NCBI GenBank assembly: GCA_036378675.1 | Contig: DASUWA010000024.1 | Span: 1 to 64,000, forward strand | From: Acidimicrobiales bacterium | Lineage (GTDB): Bacteria; Actinomycetota; Acidimicrobiia; Acidimicrobiales; Palsa-688 | Direction of reading: 5' to 3' | Length of the DNA stretch: 64,000 nt | Shown: one piece after another, positions 17,693 through 27,101 of the stretch | Layout of the letters: each line of letters begins with the position of its first letter | Position numbering within the stretch: position 1 is the first letter of the stretch | Made by a program: the position numbers and the translations under genes | Notes under the pieces: generated by a model | Told to the model about the DNA's origin: nothing | Seen by the model: only the letters and a program-made list of their open reading frames with translations | The model's database searches: none

Positions 17693-18691
17693 ATGCGCCC
17701 GCTCAGTCACAGAACCTCGACTTCTGAACTAGACACCGCACGCCGGTTGGTGACGAGGGCTGAGAGGCGCGCGCTCGAGACGGCCGAGCGACTCCGCCAG
17801 CACGCGGAGGAGGTCCTTCGCGCCGCGGAGTCCCGGGTCATGGAAGCGCAGGAGAAGGCTGAACGTGCGGTAGCAGCGGAGGTCGAAGCTGCAAAGCGCG
17901 ATGCTGAGGAAGCTCGCCGCCGCGCTGCTGGTGCCGAAGGCGCTCTCGCCGAGGCACAGAACGAGCTGGCGAGGGCACACGGCCAGCTCGGGAACCTTGC
18001 CGCTCTGGTGGCCACAAACGACGTTCCTGACGGGGAGACCCAACAGGCGAGAGAAGGGGAGGGTCCGCACGGGCCCGGGTCGGAGAAAATGAACAGCGAC
18101 AATGACCAAGGGGGCGGCGCCGGGTCGTCGACCGACCCCAACAGGCAGCAGGGGTTCATCGGCGGGGTCGAGGAGATCTCGAAGAGCCTCGCCGAATTGC
18201 TGTCCCGGGTTTCGGAGGACTCTCGCCTACTGACCGAGGCGGCGAGCAAAGAGGGGGAGCGGCTGCGGTCGGCCGCTGAAGCCGAAGCCGAAACCACCCG
18301 ACGGGAAACCGAGGAACTGCTCGCGTCTGCTCGCGCAGAAGCCGAGAAGATTCGTCACGGGGCGCGCGAAGAAGCCGAAGGGGAACGGAACGCAGCTCGC
18401 CGGGCGCGCGAAGAGGCCGAGCGTGAGAGGGACGCGGCCGCCGCTGACCGCCGTGAAGCACAGCGCCTGCTCGAAGAGGCGCGCGATCAATCGACCCGAA
18501 TGGTGACGGACGTGCAGGAGGAGTGCAACCGGCTCATGGAGGCCGCTCGGGCGGCTGCCGACGCCGAGTTCGGGGGACTGAGACGCGAGTTCGAAACCCA
18601 CGTCCTCGCTTTACGTGACGCTCTCGGAGTCGCCAGGGACACGCTGGATCGTTTCATCCAGGCCGGCGGGTCCACCGGTCCGGTCGACTGA
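17693..18691 (+). CDS. long coiled-coil protein (DivIVA-like organisation)
   Basis: ATG at 17693, preceded by AGTAGGA, is preferred over a GTG 66 bp upstream. The protein (332 residues) is almost entirely alpha-helical and rich in Ala, Glu and Arg. Two coiled-coil segments (about 15-110 and about 165-300) are separated by a Gly/Gln/Ser-rich linker containing GGGAGSSTDPNRQQG. The second contains repeated AEAE.TRRE/ARAEAEKIR heptads similar to those of DivIVA/Wag31 and other scaffold proteins, but the N-terminal DivIVA membrane-targeting motif is not evident. Possible polar-growth or envelope scaffold; function is inferred from shape only. Confidence 0.65.
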   Translation: MRPLSHRTSTSELDTARRLVTRAERRALETAERLRQHAEEVLRAAESRVMEAQEKAERAVAAEVEAAKRDAEEARRRAAGAEGALAEAQNELARAHGQLGNLAALVATNDVPDGETQQAREGEGPHGPGSEKMNSDNDQGGGAGSSTDPNRQQGFIGGVEEISKSLAELLSRVSEDSRLLTEAASKEGERLRSAAEAEAETTRRETEELLASARAEAEKIRHGAREEAEGERNAARRAREEAERERDAAAADRREAQRLLEEARDQSTRMVTDVQEECNRLMEAARAAADAEFGGLRREFETHVLALRDALGVARDTLDRFIQAGGSTGPVD

Positions 18692-18709
18692 CCTCCCGAG
18701 GACGTCGGA

Positions 18710-19222
18710 ATGAACGGCGGCGGGCCAGGGGCCCCGCAGCCTGAAATCCACCAGGAGCAAGCTCCAGAGGTCTCGGATCTGCACGCGGCCCTCGACCGGC
18801 TGCGCGCCCGAATCGAGGAGGTTTCCGCCTGGGCGGAAAGCGCTTCGCTTTCGACGCCCACCGGCGGCGGGGAAGGCGAGGCCGAGGCACCACAGGTCAT
18901 CGAGGAGACCGCCGCGCAGGGGCCTCTCGACGTCCTGCGGAGTATGGCGAAGTCCGGCGCGGTGGCGGGCGGAGTCTTCAGCACCGGCAACGAGATCATC
19001 GACCTGACCGCGTCCGGAGACCGTGCGCAGGTGCAAGAATCCGGCCTGGTGGCATTGCTGAACCTTGTTCCATCAGACACCGTGCTCGAGGTACGCACGA
19101 CGAACTCGGAGCTGAGGGCCGCCCGAATCGGCGGTGACGCCTTCGCGGTCGAACTGGCGCAGGGCGCCGAGCAAGAGGTCGACGAATGGCTAAGTTCGCT
19201 GCTTCCGTCAAGGAAAGCCTGA
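18710..19222 (+). CDS. hypothetical protein
   Basis: 170 residues from ATG 18710 with a GAGGA ribosome-binding site 18 bp after the coiled-coil gene. A Pro/Gln-rich start is followed by a short coiled coil (HAALDRLRARIEEVSAWAE) and then a soluble alpha/beta region from about 75 (PLDVLRSMAKSGAVAGG ... LVPSDTVLEVRTTNSELRAARIGGDAFAVEL). I recognise no family. It overlaps the following small membrane-protein gene by 37 bp, so the two are probably translated together. Confidence 0.6.
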   Translation: MNGGGPGAPQPEIHQEQAPEVSDLHAALDRLRARIEEVSAWAESASLSTPTGGGEGEAEAPQVIEETAAQGPLDVLRSMAKSGAVAGGVFSTGNEIIDLTASGDRAQVQESGLVALLNLVPSDTVLEVRTTNSELRAARIGGDAFAVELAQGAEQEVDEWLSSLLPSRKA

Positions 19223-19512
19223 GCGGAGGACGGTTGCCAGAATTGTTTGCCACCATCGGCGCGATCGTCGCGGTGGCGATGGCCCTGGCCTGGAGAGTCC
19301 GTTTTCGGCCCGGGCGCCTCGATCTGGTCGGACCGGCCGCTGTGGATCCGGAGCCGGACATCCAGCAGCCGCAGCCGGCACCGGAGGCCCCGCTTCCCCC
19401 GTCGGCGTTTCTGTCCGCAGTCGAAGAAGCCCTCGGCCAAACGGTCGTGTCACTCCGGCTGCGGACCCCCTCGGACGTCTTCAAGCTGGAACCACCTACC
19501 CGGCGCGCCTGA
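19186..19512 (+). CDS. small single-pass membrane protein
   Basis: 108 residues; ATG 19186 with AGAGG about 7 nt upstream, inside the 3' end of the preceding gene. One transmembrane helix (LFATIGAIVAVAMALAWRV, about 19-38), a Pro-rich stretch and a short C-terminal domain (SAFLSAVEEALGQTVVSLRLRTPSDVFKLE). No family recognised. With the two genes before it, it makes a compact scaffold/membrane cluster. Confidence 0.55.
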   Translation: MAKFAASVKESLSGGRLPELFATIGAIVAVAMALAWRVRFRPGRLDLVGPAAVDPEPDIQQPQPAPEAPLPPSAFLSAVEEALGQTVVSLRLRTPSDVFKLEPPTRRA

Positions 19513-19799
19513 TCGCCCGAGCAGCCCGGTGTCGCCTTGGTCCGCGGCACCGCTCCAGGACCCGGAGGCGTGGCCTGGGTTGAGTGCTCGCTCCGTCTAG
19601 CCTGGTCCCGGGTCTGCAAATCGCGCTTGTAGAGGAGGCCGGTCCCGATTTACGTGGATGTCCTTTTTTTCAGCCGGGCTTCGTAGATCGGAGATCGTCA
19701 TTGTTGGCAAGCGGCCAGCTGGCAAGTCATGATTTACACCCATGGGGCGCAAATGGGGTCTTGCTTCGCGCACAGCCGAACCATGCGCGGTCTAGGCCC
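19513..19799 (+). other. 287-bp region before the diguanylate cyclase gene
   Basis: An open frame from GTG 19584 runs through this region into the cyclase gene, but its first 72 codons have no domain and an unusual composition. The middle (about 19625-19770) is locally AT-richer and contains a run of T residues near 19663. It probably holds the promoter and leader of the cyclase gene; no defined structure is visible. Confidence 0.4.
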
Positions 19800-21635
19800 G
19801 TGGCCGTCCCCCTAGCTCGCCCCTCCGGGCAGAGCGTCGCGGCGGTCCTCCGCCGTTCCGCGCGCGCGATACAGATCCTTCTCGGGGCGGCGATCATTGT
19901 CGCCGGCATAACCGCTTACGCGGCCGCCGGCGTCCTCCATCCCCGGGTCGACCGCTTGAACTCCGCCGTAGCCGGGCTGAACCAGGCACGGACCGGGCTC
20001 GAACAGGAGCGGTTCGCGCTCACCCAATACCTGACGACGGGTGACCGCGGGAGCCTCGCTGCGTACACGCAGGCAAAGGCTCAGGTCGCCAACGGTGATG
20101 CGCAGGTGTTGCGCTCAGGCCTTGGTGGTCACGACGTTCTCACCAAGCTTGTTGCGGTTCGCTCGGCCGAGCAGGCCTGGACCGCAGGGTGGGCGAACCA
20201 GCTCGTGGCGGGGACGGAACCTGGCACGACGGGAGTTGCCGCGTTCGAGGCTCAGGGCAGCCAGTTGTTTTCGTCTTATCTGACCGCCTCATCCCAAGCC
20301 GTGGCCGATCTCGGAGCGAAAGCTCAAACCGCCTCGAATGACCTCCGGGAAGCCGTGATAGCGGGGCTCGCCGGCATGGCGGTTCTCGCAGTCGCAAGCG
20401 GGTTCCTCGCTGCCGATCACCGTCGTTTGGTCGCGAACGGGTTCCGGAGGGGCGTCCAACCGCTGGTCGATGCCGCCCGCAGGATCGAGTCAGGAGACCC
20501 CGCCAACGTCGACTCCATCACGGTTCCGGCTGAGATGGAGGACCTGGCTCGGGTTGTCTTCGGACTGGCGCACGAGTTGGAAACCTTGAGAGAGGCGGCC
20601 GACGCCGGCGCCGCCCAGGCCGACGCCCGGGCGAGGAAGCTGTTGCAGGTGCTCGATCTGACCCGGGCGATCGGTGGCAACTTGAGCCTCCGCCCGGTGA
20701 TGGATTCCGTCGCTTCGGCCGCGTTGAAACTGAGTGGCGCGTCGCGAGCGGTCCTTTGGATATCGGACGACGGTGAGCTCAGACCTTCCGCTGACACCGG
20801 CGGGGGTCCTCCGGTGAACGGGTCGGAACCGCCGGATGCGGTTGTTCAAGCCGCGACGTACGGGCGGTCGAGCCGTTCGGGAATGGACGAAGCGCTCGGC
20901 CCCCGCGCGGGCCAGCAGGTTGTAGACCTCCGAGAAACGGGATCTGCCTACGCGGCAGTGGCGACGGTCCTTCCTCGGCTCGCGGTGCCGATGACGTTCA
21001 CGGGAAGGGTTGTCGGTGTGATCGAGCTTCGGGGAGGGTCGATAGGCCAGCTGTCGCCGGACGACGTCGAACTCGTGGAGACGCTCGCGTCCCACGGAGC
21101 AAGCGCGATCGAAGCCGCGCGAGCACACGGGGTGACCGAGTCACTGAGCATGACCGACCCCCTCACCAGGCTCCCGAACCGGCGGCAACTGGAACACGAC
21201 CTGGCTACCGAGACCGAACGCGCCCGCCGCTACCGACGCTCGTCCGCTCTGATCATGCTGGATGTCGACGGCTTCAAAGCCTTCAACGACAGGTATGGTC
21301 ACCAGGCCGGCGACCAGGTCCTCGCCCAGTTCGGCGAGCTGCTCGCCGACTCGGTCCGGGCGAGCGATTCGGCCTATCGCTACGGAGGTGAGGAGTTCGC
21401 CGTTCTGGTGCGTGAAGCGTCAGTCGCTGCTGCGGTGGACCTTGCCGAGCGACTGCGGCAAAAGGTGGCTGAGAGGTTTTCGGTGCTGCCGCCCGACGCG
21501 CCGGTTACTGCCTCGTTCGGTGTGGTCGGCGTGGAACAGGTCGAACCCGAACCCGCCGCGCTGATCAGGGCCGCGGACGAGGCGCTGTACGCCGCGAAGG
21601 AACGCGGTCGCAACCGGGTCGTCGCGTTCAAGTGA
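19800..21635 (+). CDS. membrane-bound diguanylate cyclase (CHASE3-like/HAMP/GAF/GGDEF)
   Basis: The GTG at 19800 (611 residues) places a short charged N-terminus before transmembrane helix 1 (about 21-45); a frame to 19584 exists but looks non-coding. An extracytoplasmic helical segment (about 46-190, CHASE3-like) is followed by helix 2, a HAMP-like linker, a coiled coil, a GAF domain (about 290-450) and a GGDEF domain. The catalytic motif is YGGEEF. RASD sits five residues upstream, matching the RxxD inhibitory I-site, so product feedback is likely. The role is c-di-GMP synthesis in response to an envelope or ligand signal. Confidence 0.9.
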   Translation: MAVPLARPSGQSVAAVLRRSARAIQILLGAAIIVAGITAYAAAGVLHPRVDRLNSAVAGLNQARTGLEQERFALTQYLTTGDRGSLAAYTQAKAQVANGDAQVLRSGLGGHDVLTKLVAVRSAEQAWTAGWANQLVAGTEPGTTGVAAFEAQGSQLFSSYLTASSQAVADLGAKAQTASNDLREAVIAGLAGMAVLAVASGFLAADHRRLVANGFRRGVQPLVDAARRIESGDPANVDSITVPAEMEDLARVVFGLAHELETLREAADAGAAQADARARKLLQVLDLTRAIGGNLSLRPVMDSVASAALKLSGASRAVLWISDDGELRPSADTGGGPPVNGSEPPDAVVQAATYGRSSRSGMDEALGPRAGQQVVDLRETGSAYAAVATVLPRLAVPMTFTGRVVGVIELRGGSIGQLSPDDVELVETLASHGASAIEAARAHGVTESLSMTDPLTRLPNRRQLEHDLATETERARRYRRSSALIMLDVDGFKAFNDRYGHQAGDQVLAQFGELLADSVRASDSAYRYGGEEFAVLVREASVAAAVDLAERLRQKVAERFSVLPPDAPVTASFGVVGVEQVEPEPAALIRAADEALYAAKERGRNRVVAFK

Positions 21636-21681
21636 TTCCCGAGCCGGCCCCCATCCTCGATTGAACCGTTCCCCTCATTGA

Positions 21682-23619
21682 TCAGCCCCAAAGGTGCCGG
21701 GTAAGGCCGGACGCACGTGCGACCGGCCGGCTAACAGCGACACGAAGCGATTCCTCGGGACCGACGATCGTCAGACTTCGTCTGGCTCGGGTAACTGCGG
21801 TGTAAAGAAGTTCCCGGGTGAGCAGAGGGGACTCTGGCGGGGGAAGCACCAGGGCAGCCTGCTCGAACTCCGACCCCTGGGACTTGTGGACTGTCGTCGC
21901 GAAGATCGTCTCGACCGATGAGAGTCTCGAGGGGCCGACAGTGACGGTCGACTCGCCGCGGGGGAAAACCACGCCGAGACTCCCGTCGGCGCGCACTACC
22001 GCGGCGCCGGTGTCGCCGTTGAACAGACGGAGGCTGTAGTCGTTCACCGTCATCATGACCGGTCGTCCGGGATACCAGACAGGGTCCGGGTCGAACCCTT
22101 CTACTTCCTGCGCCAACCAGGTTTCGACGAGTTGTGTCCAGACTTCGACACCACCGGCGCCCCGGCGATGCGCGCAGAGGAGCCTGAATTTTGCCAAGGC
22201 CTCGAGAGCGCCTGCAGCGTCGGAGGCGGACGCCGCGCTGAAGAGGGTCCGTCCCGCGCTGACCGCCATCTCACGGACCGGGCCGATCTCGTCGGGGATC
22301 CTGCCGTTCTCGATCGCGTCGGCGATGTCGAGATCGACCCACCTCAGCGTCGTGCCTGCGTTGTTCAACACCGAAACCGCTGCGTCGGCCTCGCCTTTGC
22401 GGATCGCCGACGCGAATTCCGAAAGGTGCCCGGTGAAACGGAAATTCGATCGGAGCATCACTATCCCATCGGCCACGGAGGAGGCCGGGCCGAGATCGCT
22501 GGACGCGCGCGGTGTCACACCGGTCAACCTTGCCGCGATCTCGGACCCCTGCTTCGACATCCGAATCTCATTCGCTGCCGGACCAACGATGTCACCCAGG
22601 ACCGCGCCGGCCTCGACCGACGCCAGCTGTTCAGGGTCGCCGACGAGAATGACCGCCGCGTCAGGTCGAACTGCCTCGAGCAACCTCGCCATGAGCGACA
22701 GCGAGACCATCGATGTCTCGTCGACGATGACCACGTCGTGAGGGAGACGGCGGTTCCGATCGTGGCGGAAGCGGCTGGAGCTGTCGGGGCGCCTTCGCAG
22801 CAAGCGGTGAATGGTGAGTCCTTCGGCGGCACGAAGGCGGTCTCGTATTGCGTCGGTCAAGTCAAGACGTGACGCGGATTCCCTCACTGCTTCCTCCATG
22901 CGAGCAGCGGCTTTCCCGGTCGGAGCTGCAAGCGCAATCAACGGATAGGCGCGTCCGAATGACTCGGCTTGCTGATGAAGCAACGCGATGACCCGAGCGA
23001 CGGTCGTCGTCTTCCCGGTTCCCGGGCCTCCCGCGATGACGGAGAACTTTCGTAGAGCGGCCACGGCTCCCGCCCATCGTTGTTCTGTCGACGATTCATT
23101 TCCGAAGAGCCGCCGGATACCTTCCTGCAGCGCAGGTTCGTCGACTGCGCCCATGCCGAAGGCGCAACGGCGAAGGATATCGTCAGCGACGAAGCACTCG
23201 TCACGCCAGTAGCGATCCAGATAGAGAGCATCATCGACGAGACGCAACGGCCGGTCGCCAAAGCCGTTCGGTCCGACGGCGACGAGCGGGCTTGCAGCGA
23301 CCGCTTCCAGCCAGCTCTCCTCCTCTGGCCAGTCAAGTGATTCGATCGACGCGCGATCTTCGACGTCGGCGATCACCGTCGAGCGGATCCCGCGCAAGCC
23401 GGTTCGCACGTGCCCGAACCGCGGGCCGCGAACAGTGAGAGCTGCGGCAAGGATGACGCTCTCGTCGGTCTCGCCGCCGAGCTTTGCCAGGCGTGCCGCC
23501 ACGTGAACGTCGGCAGGCGCGACAACTCCTGCGACGTTGAACTCGGCTAGCAGGCCGCCGACATTGAGTACGACGTCGACGGCGAAGGGGTCCCGGCTGC
23601 CGGCTTCGGCAAGGATCAT
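21682..23619 (-). CDS. recD: exodeoxyribonuclease V alpha subunit RecD
   Basis: 645 residues, superfamily 1 helicase. Walker A GGPGTGKTT (197-205), Walker B VIVDETSM, a conserved SMVSLSLMARLL stretch, and C-terminal motif VI region (TTVHKSQGSEF ... LLYTAVTRARRSL). As the 5'-3' helicase of RecBCD it works with RecB and RecC in end resection and recombination repair. ATG 23619 overlaps the RecB stop by 4 bp (ATGA), so it is the last gene of the recC-recB-recD operon. The N-terminal domain is short, as is usual for actinobacterial RecD. Confidence 0.95.
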   Translation of the reverse strand: MILAEAGSRDPFAVDVVLNVGGLLAEFNVAGVVAPADVHVAARLAKLGGETDESVILAAALTVRGPRFGHVRTGLRGIRSTVIADVEDRASIESLDWPEEESWLEAVAASPLVAVGPNGFGDRPLRLVDDALYLDRYWRDECFVADDILRRCAFGMGAVDEPALQEGIRRLFGNESSTEQRWAGAVAALRKFSVIAGGPGTGKTTTVARVIALLHQQAESFGRAYPLIALAAPTGKAAARMEEAVRESASRLDLTDAIRDRLRAAEGLTIHRLLRRRPDSSSRFRHDRNRRLPHDVVIVDETSMVSLSLMARLLEAVRPDAAVILVGDPEQLASVEAGAVLGDIVGPAANEIRMSKQGSEIAARLTGVTPRASSDLGPASSVADGIVMLRSNFRFTGHLSEFASAIRKGEADAAVSVLNNAGTTLRWVDLDIADAIENGRIPDEIGPVREMAVSAGRTLFSAASASDAAGALEALAKFRLLCAHRRGAGGVEVWTQLVETWLAQEVEGFDPDPVWYPGRPVMMTVNDYSLRLFNGDTGAAVVRADGSLGVVFPRGESTVTVGPSRLSSVETIFATTVHKSQGSEFEQAALVLPPPESPLLTRELLYTAVTRARRSLTIVGPEESLRVAVSRPVARASGLTRHLWG

Positions 23620-26600
23620 CGGGCTCCTCCCCCGGCGTCCGCCAGGTCAAAAAGCTCGGACAGCTCGATTACAAGTGCCGCGGGAGGCTTCCACGAGAAC
23701 ACTCCGCACGTTTGGTCGCCTAGCACCGGGCAGTCACTGCCGGTCATCCCGCGCAGGAAAAGGTAAAGGACACCGCCCAGGTTGACCTCCGGGTCGTAAG
23801 CGGGAAGTCGCCACCGGAGGTACCGGTGAAGCGCCACGGTGTAGAGGATCGCCTGCAGCGGGTAGTGGGCGTGCTGCATTGCGGCGTCCAGCGCATCAGG
23901 CCGGTAGTGCCATGCGGTGAGTGTCTCTTCCGGGCCGCTCAGCCGGTTGGTCTTGTAGTCCGCCACGAAATATCGGTCGCTTCCGGTCTGGCCGGGGCGC
24001 CTGAAGACCAGGTCGAGGCTCCCGGTGAGATACCCGCGCAGGTCCACGTTGAGGGCTGGACTCGCGAGACGGTCCGCGTAGCCGCGCAGCGGGCCGGTTG
24101 CATCAAGATGGAAACCGAAGAGTTTCGAGATCTCCCTGACGAGCACGGCGCCTCGGGGTGCATCGCCGCCGGCCAACGGGAGTTCGAAACCGACCTCGTC
24201 CAGGCGATCGTTGCGTGATATGCCGCGGAGACTCACGTCGCCGGCGAAAGGACCGAGGGGCGTGCTAATCGCCGCGACCAAACCGTCAACCATCAGCTGC
24301 TGGTCGTCCAGCTCCACTGGACGTCTCGCCCATTCGGCAGCTATCACAGACCCGACTTCGGCCGGCAGGTCCGCGGCAGCGAAGTCCAACCGCTCGAGAA
24401 CGCGGTGAACGAAGGTCCCGACTCCGGTGCCTCCCGGCATCGCGGCCAAGGGGAGCTCGTGCTCCCTCAGCGACCGCTCTGTCTCAGGAGGTAAGCCGGC
24501 GATGGCGAGAGGCTCGGGTAACGCGTCGGGCTCGTCGAGCACACCACCCTGCTCCGGTTCGCTTCGAACCAACTCCGATTGCTGCTGGTGGCCGCCGGCG
24601 AGGATCGCCGAGTACGACGTCCGGCGCCACGCGAGGTCCAGGGCGCGCGAGAAGGTCGCCGCCCTCAATTGCGGGGTGACTGGCTGGTTGGCACCATCCG
24701 CAACGCTGCCGGTGGCCGTCGCCATGGCTTCGATACTCGGCTTATGAGAGCAGTGCTCGACGGTGATGCGACCGGGCCGCGACGCGGCAAGGCGCAAGAG
24801 CCTCTGCTCAACCTCGGAGTCCTTGGGCTGACGCGGTCTTTGCTCGAAGGACCCGTCAGGCCTGCGACCGGCAAGCACCCGGTACAGAGGCGACTGCTCG
24901 CAGTCCTTCACCCGAACCCACCACACGACAGCCTGGTGGCGCGCGCGGGTGAGAGCGACGTACAGCAGCCGCAGATCCTCGCAGCGGTGCTCCTCGAGTT
25001 CGATGTGCCGGTGCGCGGCGATTCTGCTTCCCGAGTCGGCGGTGCCCACGTCGAGAACACGGGCGAACTCGCGGTCGGGATCGTGGTAGACGACGGGGGC
25101 ATCCCGGTCGGGTCCGCGGGCGCAGTCCCACAGGTAGGGGCAATAGACCACCGGGAACTCGAGCCCCTTTGCTCGGTGGATGGTCAGGACCTGGACAGCG
25201 TCGGCGTCGGATTCGAGCCTTCTGGTTCGCTCCTCGACGTCGCCGTCTGCGCTGACGTCGTCGACCCGGTGGGACAGCCAGCTTCTGAGCCCGGGAGCCC
25301 CGAGCAAGCTCGTGGAGCTCTCCGAGTGGAGGAGCTGAGCAACATGAGCCAGGTCGGTCAGGATGCGGGAACCACCCAGGTCGCCGAGGATCCGCCCGGG
25401 CATCTGACCGTCGGCGAGCACCCAGCGGAACAGTCCCGCGACCCCCCTCATCCGAAGCACCTCGGCCCATGAGTGCAGCCGGGCGTGAACGTCCTCCCAA
25501 TCCGATTCGCTTGCCGTTGCGACCCGAGCCGCGGGCATCCCGACGAACGGAGTCAACGCGACGGCGGCAGCCCGCGATCGCGACGCGGGTTGCTCGAGCG
25601 CTTCGAGCAACCTCAGCCAGTGTTTCGCGCTCGGAGTCGAGAACACGCTGTCCGCGCCGGCGGTAACCACCGGGATTCCCACCGCCCGGAGGGCCTCCTG
25701 CACCCGTTGAGCCTGCCGGTTGGTTCGGACCAGCACCGCGACGTCTCCGGGACTGATGACGGACTGTTCGCTGGAGCGCGCCCTTCTTAGCCGAGCTCCG
25801 CTCGCGAGCAACATCCGGACATCCAGAGCGAGGTCGCTCGCGATGCACTTCTCCGCCGAAGGCTTCGAGACTCCATATCTGTTTCGGATGAGATCGGGAT
25901 TGTCCGACCCACGCAACAGGCGGATGCGAAATGGAGCCTCGGCAGGCGCTCCGACCAGGCCGGGCTCCTCGTGCTCTCTCGGAACGGTCACTTCGCGATA
26001 GAGAATCTCCGGATGACCCAGTTCGGCCGCCGAGAGAAGAGCGTCATACGCGTCTACCAGGCCCGCGTCACAGCGCCAATTCTCTGCGAGGGTGAACCGG
26101 TTCGATGCCAGACGCGCCGCGTCCAGATAGGAGTAGACGTCACCACCTCGGAACGAGTAGATCGCCTGCTTGGGGTCGCCAATCAGGACGAGGACAGTCT
26201 CGCCGCTCGCAAACGCGTTCTTCACGACGTTCCATTGGATCGGGTCGGTGTCTTGGAACTCGTCGATGAGCACGACGTCGTATCGATCTCGAAGTAGCCC
26301 GCAGGCCGCCTCGCGGCGAGCCCCTTCCCCGTCCTTGCCCCCGAGAGCTTCGCTCAGGCGCGAGAGAAGATCGTCGTAAGTGAGGAGGCTCGCCTCTGTC
26401 AACCGGCGGGTGACTTCCGCACGCGCGGCGTTCGCCAGGCGGCTCTGCAGGTCGGCGACAGATTCCTCGGGCGCGGAAGCGAGCTCTGTTCCCGGGTTGC
26501 CCAGCGCTGCTCGCACCGCCGAGCGAGCAGCTGAGAGAGGAAAGGGCTGCCCGTGGATCAAGCATCTGCGGGTGTAAAGGTCGTCCACGACCTCGTCCAC

Positions 26601-27101
26601 AATGTCGCCTGGATCCTCGGTCAGTTCCGAGCCGAAGGCAACACCGCCCGCGACCCCGAGGCTGGCCAGGACCAGGTGGCAGAACCCGTGGGTCGTCGTG
26701 ATCGTCGCCGCGTCGAAGTACGCGATCGCCTCAGAGATGCGGGCACGGCGCATCTCGACCATTTCGGGGGGCCCCGCAGCCAGAGCAGCGTCGACCAGAT
26801 CCGCTGTCGCGGCGGGAGCTCCTTCCACTGACAGAATCCGAAGCCGATCCTCCGACATGACCAAACGGTCGCGAACCCTGCCGCGAAGCTCCGCCGTCGC
26901 CATGCGGGTGAAAGTCACCGCCAGGATCCGGTCGACCGGAACGCCCTCCGCGACGAACCTGGCAACCAACCCGGCAATCGTGAACGTCTTGCCGGTTCCA
27001 GCGCTTGCTTCGAGCAGTGTCACTCCGCGGCCGGGTAGCGCACCCGCGATGTCGAAACGGGTTGGCTCGGCCGTGCCTTCTCCCTGGGCAAAGGCGGTCA
27101 C
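23616..27101 (-). CDS. recB: exodeoxyribonuclease V beta subunit RecB
   Basis: GTG at 27101 overlaps the recC stop (GTGA) and gives 1161 residues; a frame to 27191 lies within recC. A UvrD-like helicase: EASAGTGKT (31-39), Walker B VLIDEFQDTDPIQW, and TIHRAKGLEFPVVY. The C-terminal RecB nuclease domain is intact: GSLDLVF, then DYKTN near 1047 and the YPLQAILYTVALHRY motif. It should act as the 3'-5' helicase and the nuclease of the complex. Confidence 0.95.
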   Translation of the reverse strand: MTAFAQGEGTAEPTRFDIAGALPGRGVTLLEASAGTGKTFTIAGLVARFVAEGVPVDRILAVTFTRMATAELRGRVRDRLVMSEDRLRILSVEGAPAATADLVDAALAAGPPEMVEMRRARISEAIAYFDAATITTTHGFCHLVLASLGVAGGVAFGSELTEDPGDIVDEVVDDLYTRRCLIHGQPFPLSAARSAVRAALGNPGTELASAPEESVADLQSRLANAARAEVTRRLTEASLLTYDDLLSRLSEALGGKDGEGARREAACGLLRDRYDVVLIDEFQDTDPIQWNVVKNAFASGETVLVLIGDPKQAIYSFRGGDVYSYLDAARLASNRFTLAENWRCDAGLVDAYDALLSAAELGHPEILYREVTVPREHEEPGLVGAPAEAPFRIRLLRGSDNPDLIRNRYGVSKPSAEKCIASDLALDVRMLLASGARLRRARSSEQSVISPGDVAVLVRTNRQAQRVQEALRAVGIPVVTAGADSVFSTPSAKHWLRLLEALEQPASRSRAAAVALTPFVGMPAARVATASESDWEDVHARLHSWAEVLRMRGVAGLFRWVLADGQMPGRILGDLGGSRILTDLAHVAQLLHSESSTSLLGAPGLRSWLSHRVDDVSADGDVEERTRRLESDADAVQVLTIHRAKGLEFPVVYCPYLWDCARGPDRDAPVVYHDPDREFARVLDVGTADSGSRIAAHRHIELEEHRCEDLRLLYVALTRARHQAVVWWVRVKDCEQSPLYRVLAGRRPDGSFEQRPRQPKDSEVEQRLLRLAASRPGRITVEHCSHKPSIEAMATATGSVADGANQPVTPQLRAATFSRALDLAWRRTSYSAILAGGHQQQSELVRSEPEQGGVLDEPDALPEPLAIAGLPPETERSLREHELPLAAMPGGTGVGTFVHRVLERLDFAAADLPAEVGSVIAAEWARRPVELDDQQLMVDGLVAAISTPLGPFAGDVSLRGISRNDRLDEVGFELPLAGGDAPRGAVLVREISKLFGFHLDATGPLRGYADRLASPALNVDLRGYLTGSLDLVFRRPGQTGSDRYFVADYKTNRLSGPEETLTAWHYRPDALDAAMQHAHYPLQAILYTVALHRYLRWRLPAYDPEVNLGGVLYLFLRGMTGSDCPVLGDQTCGVFSWKPPAALVIELSELFDLADAGGGAR

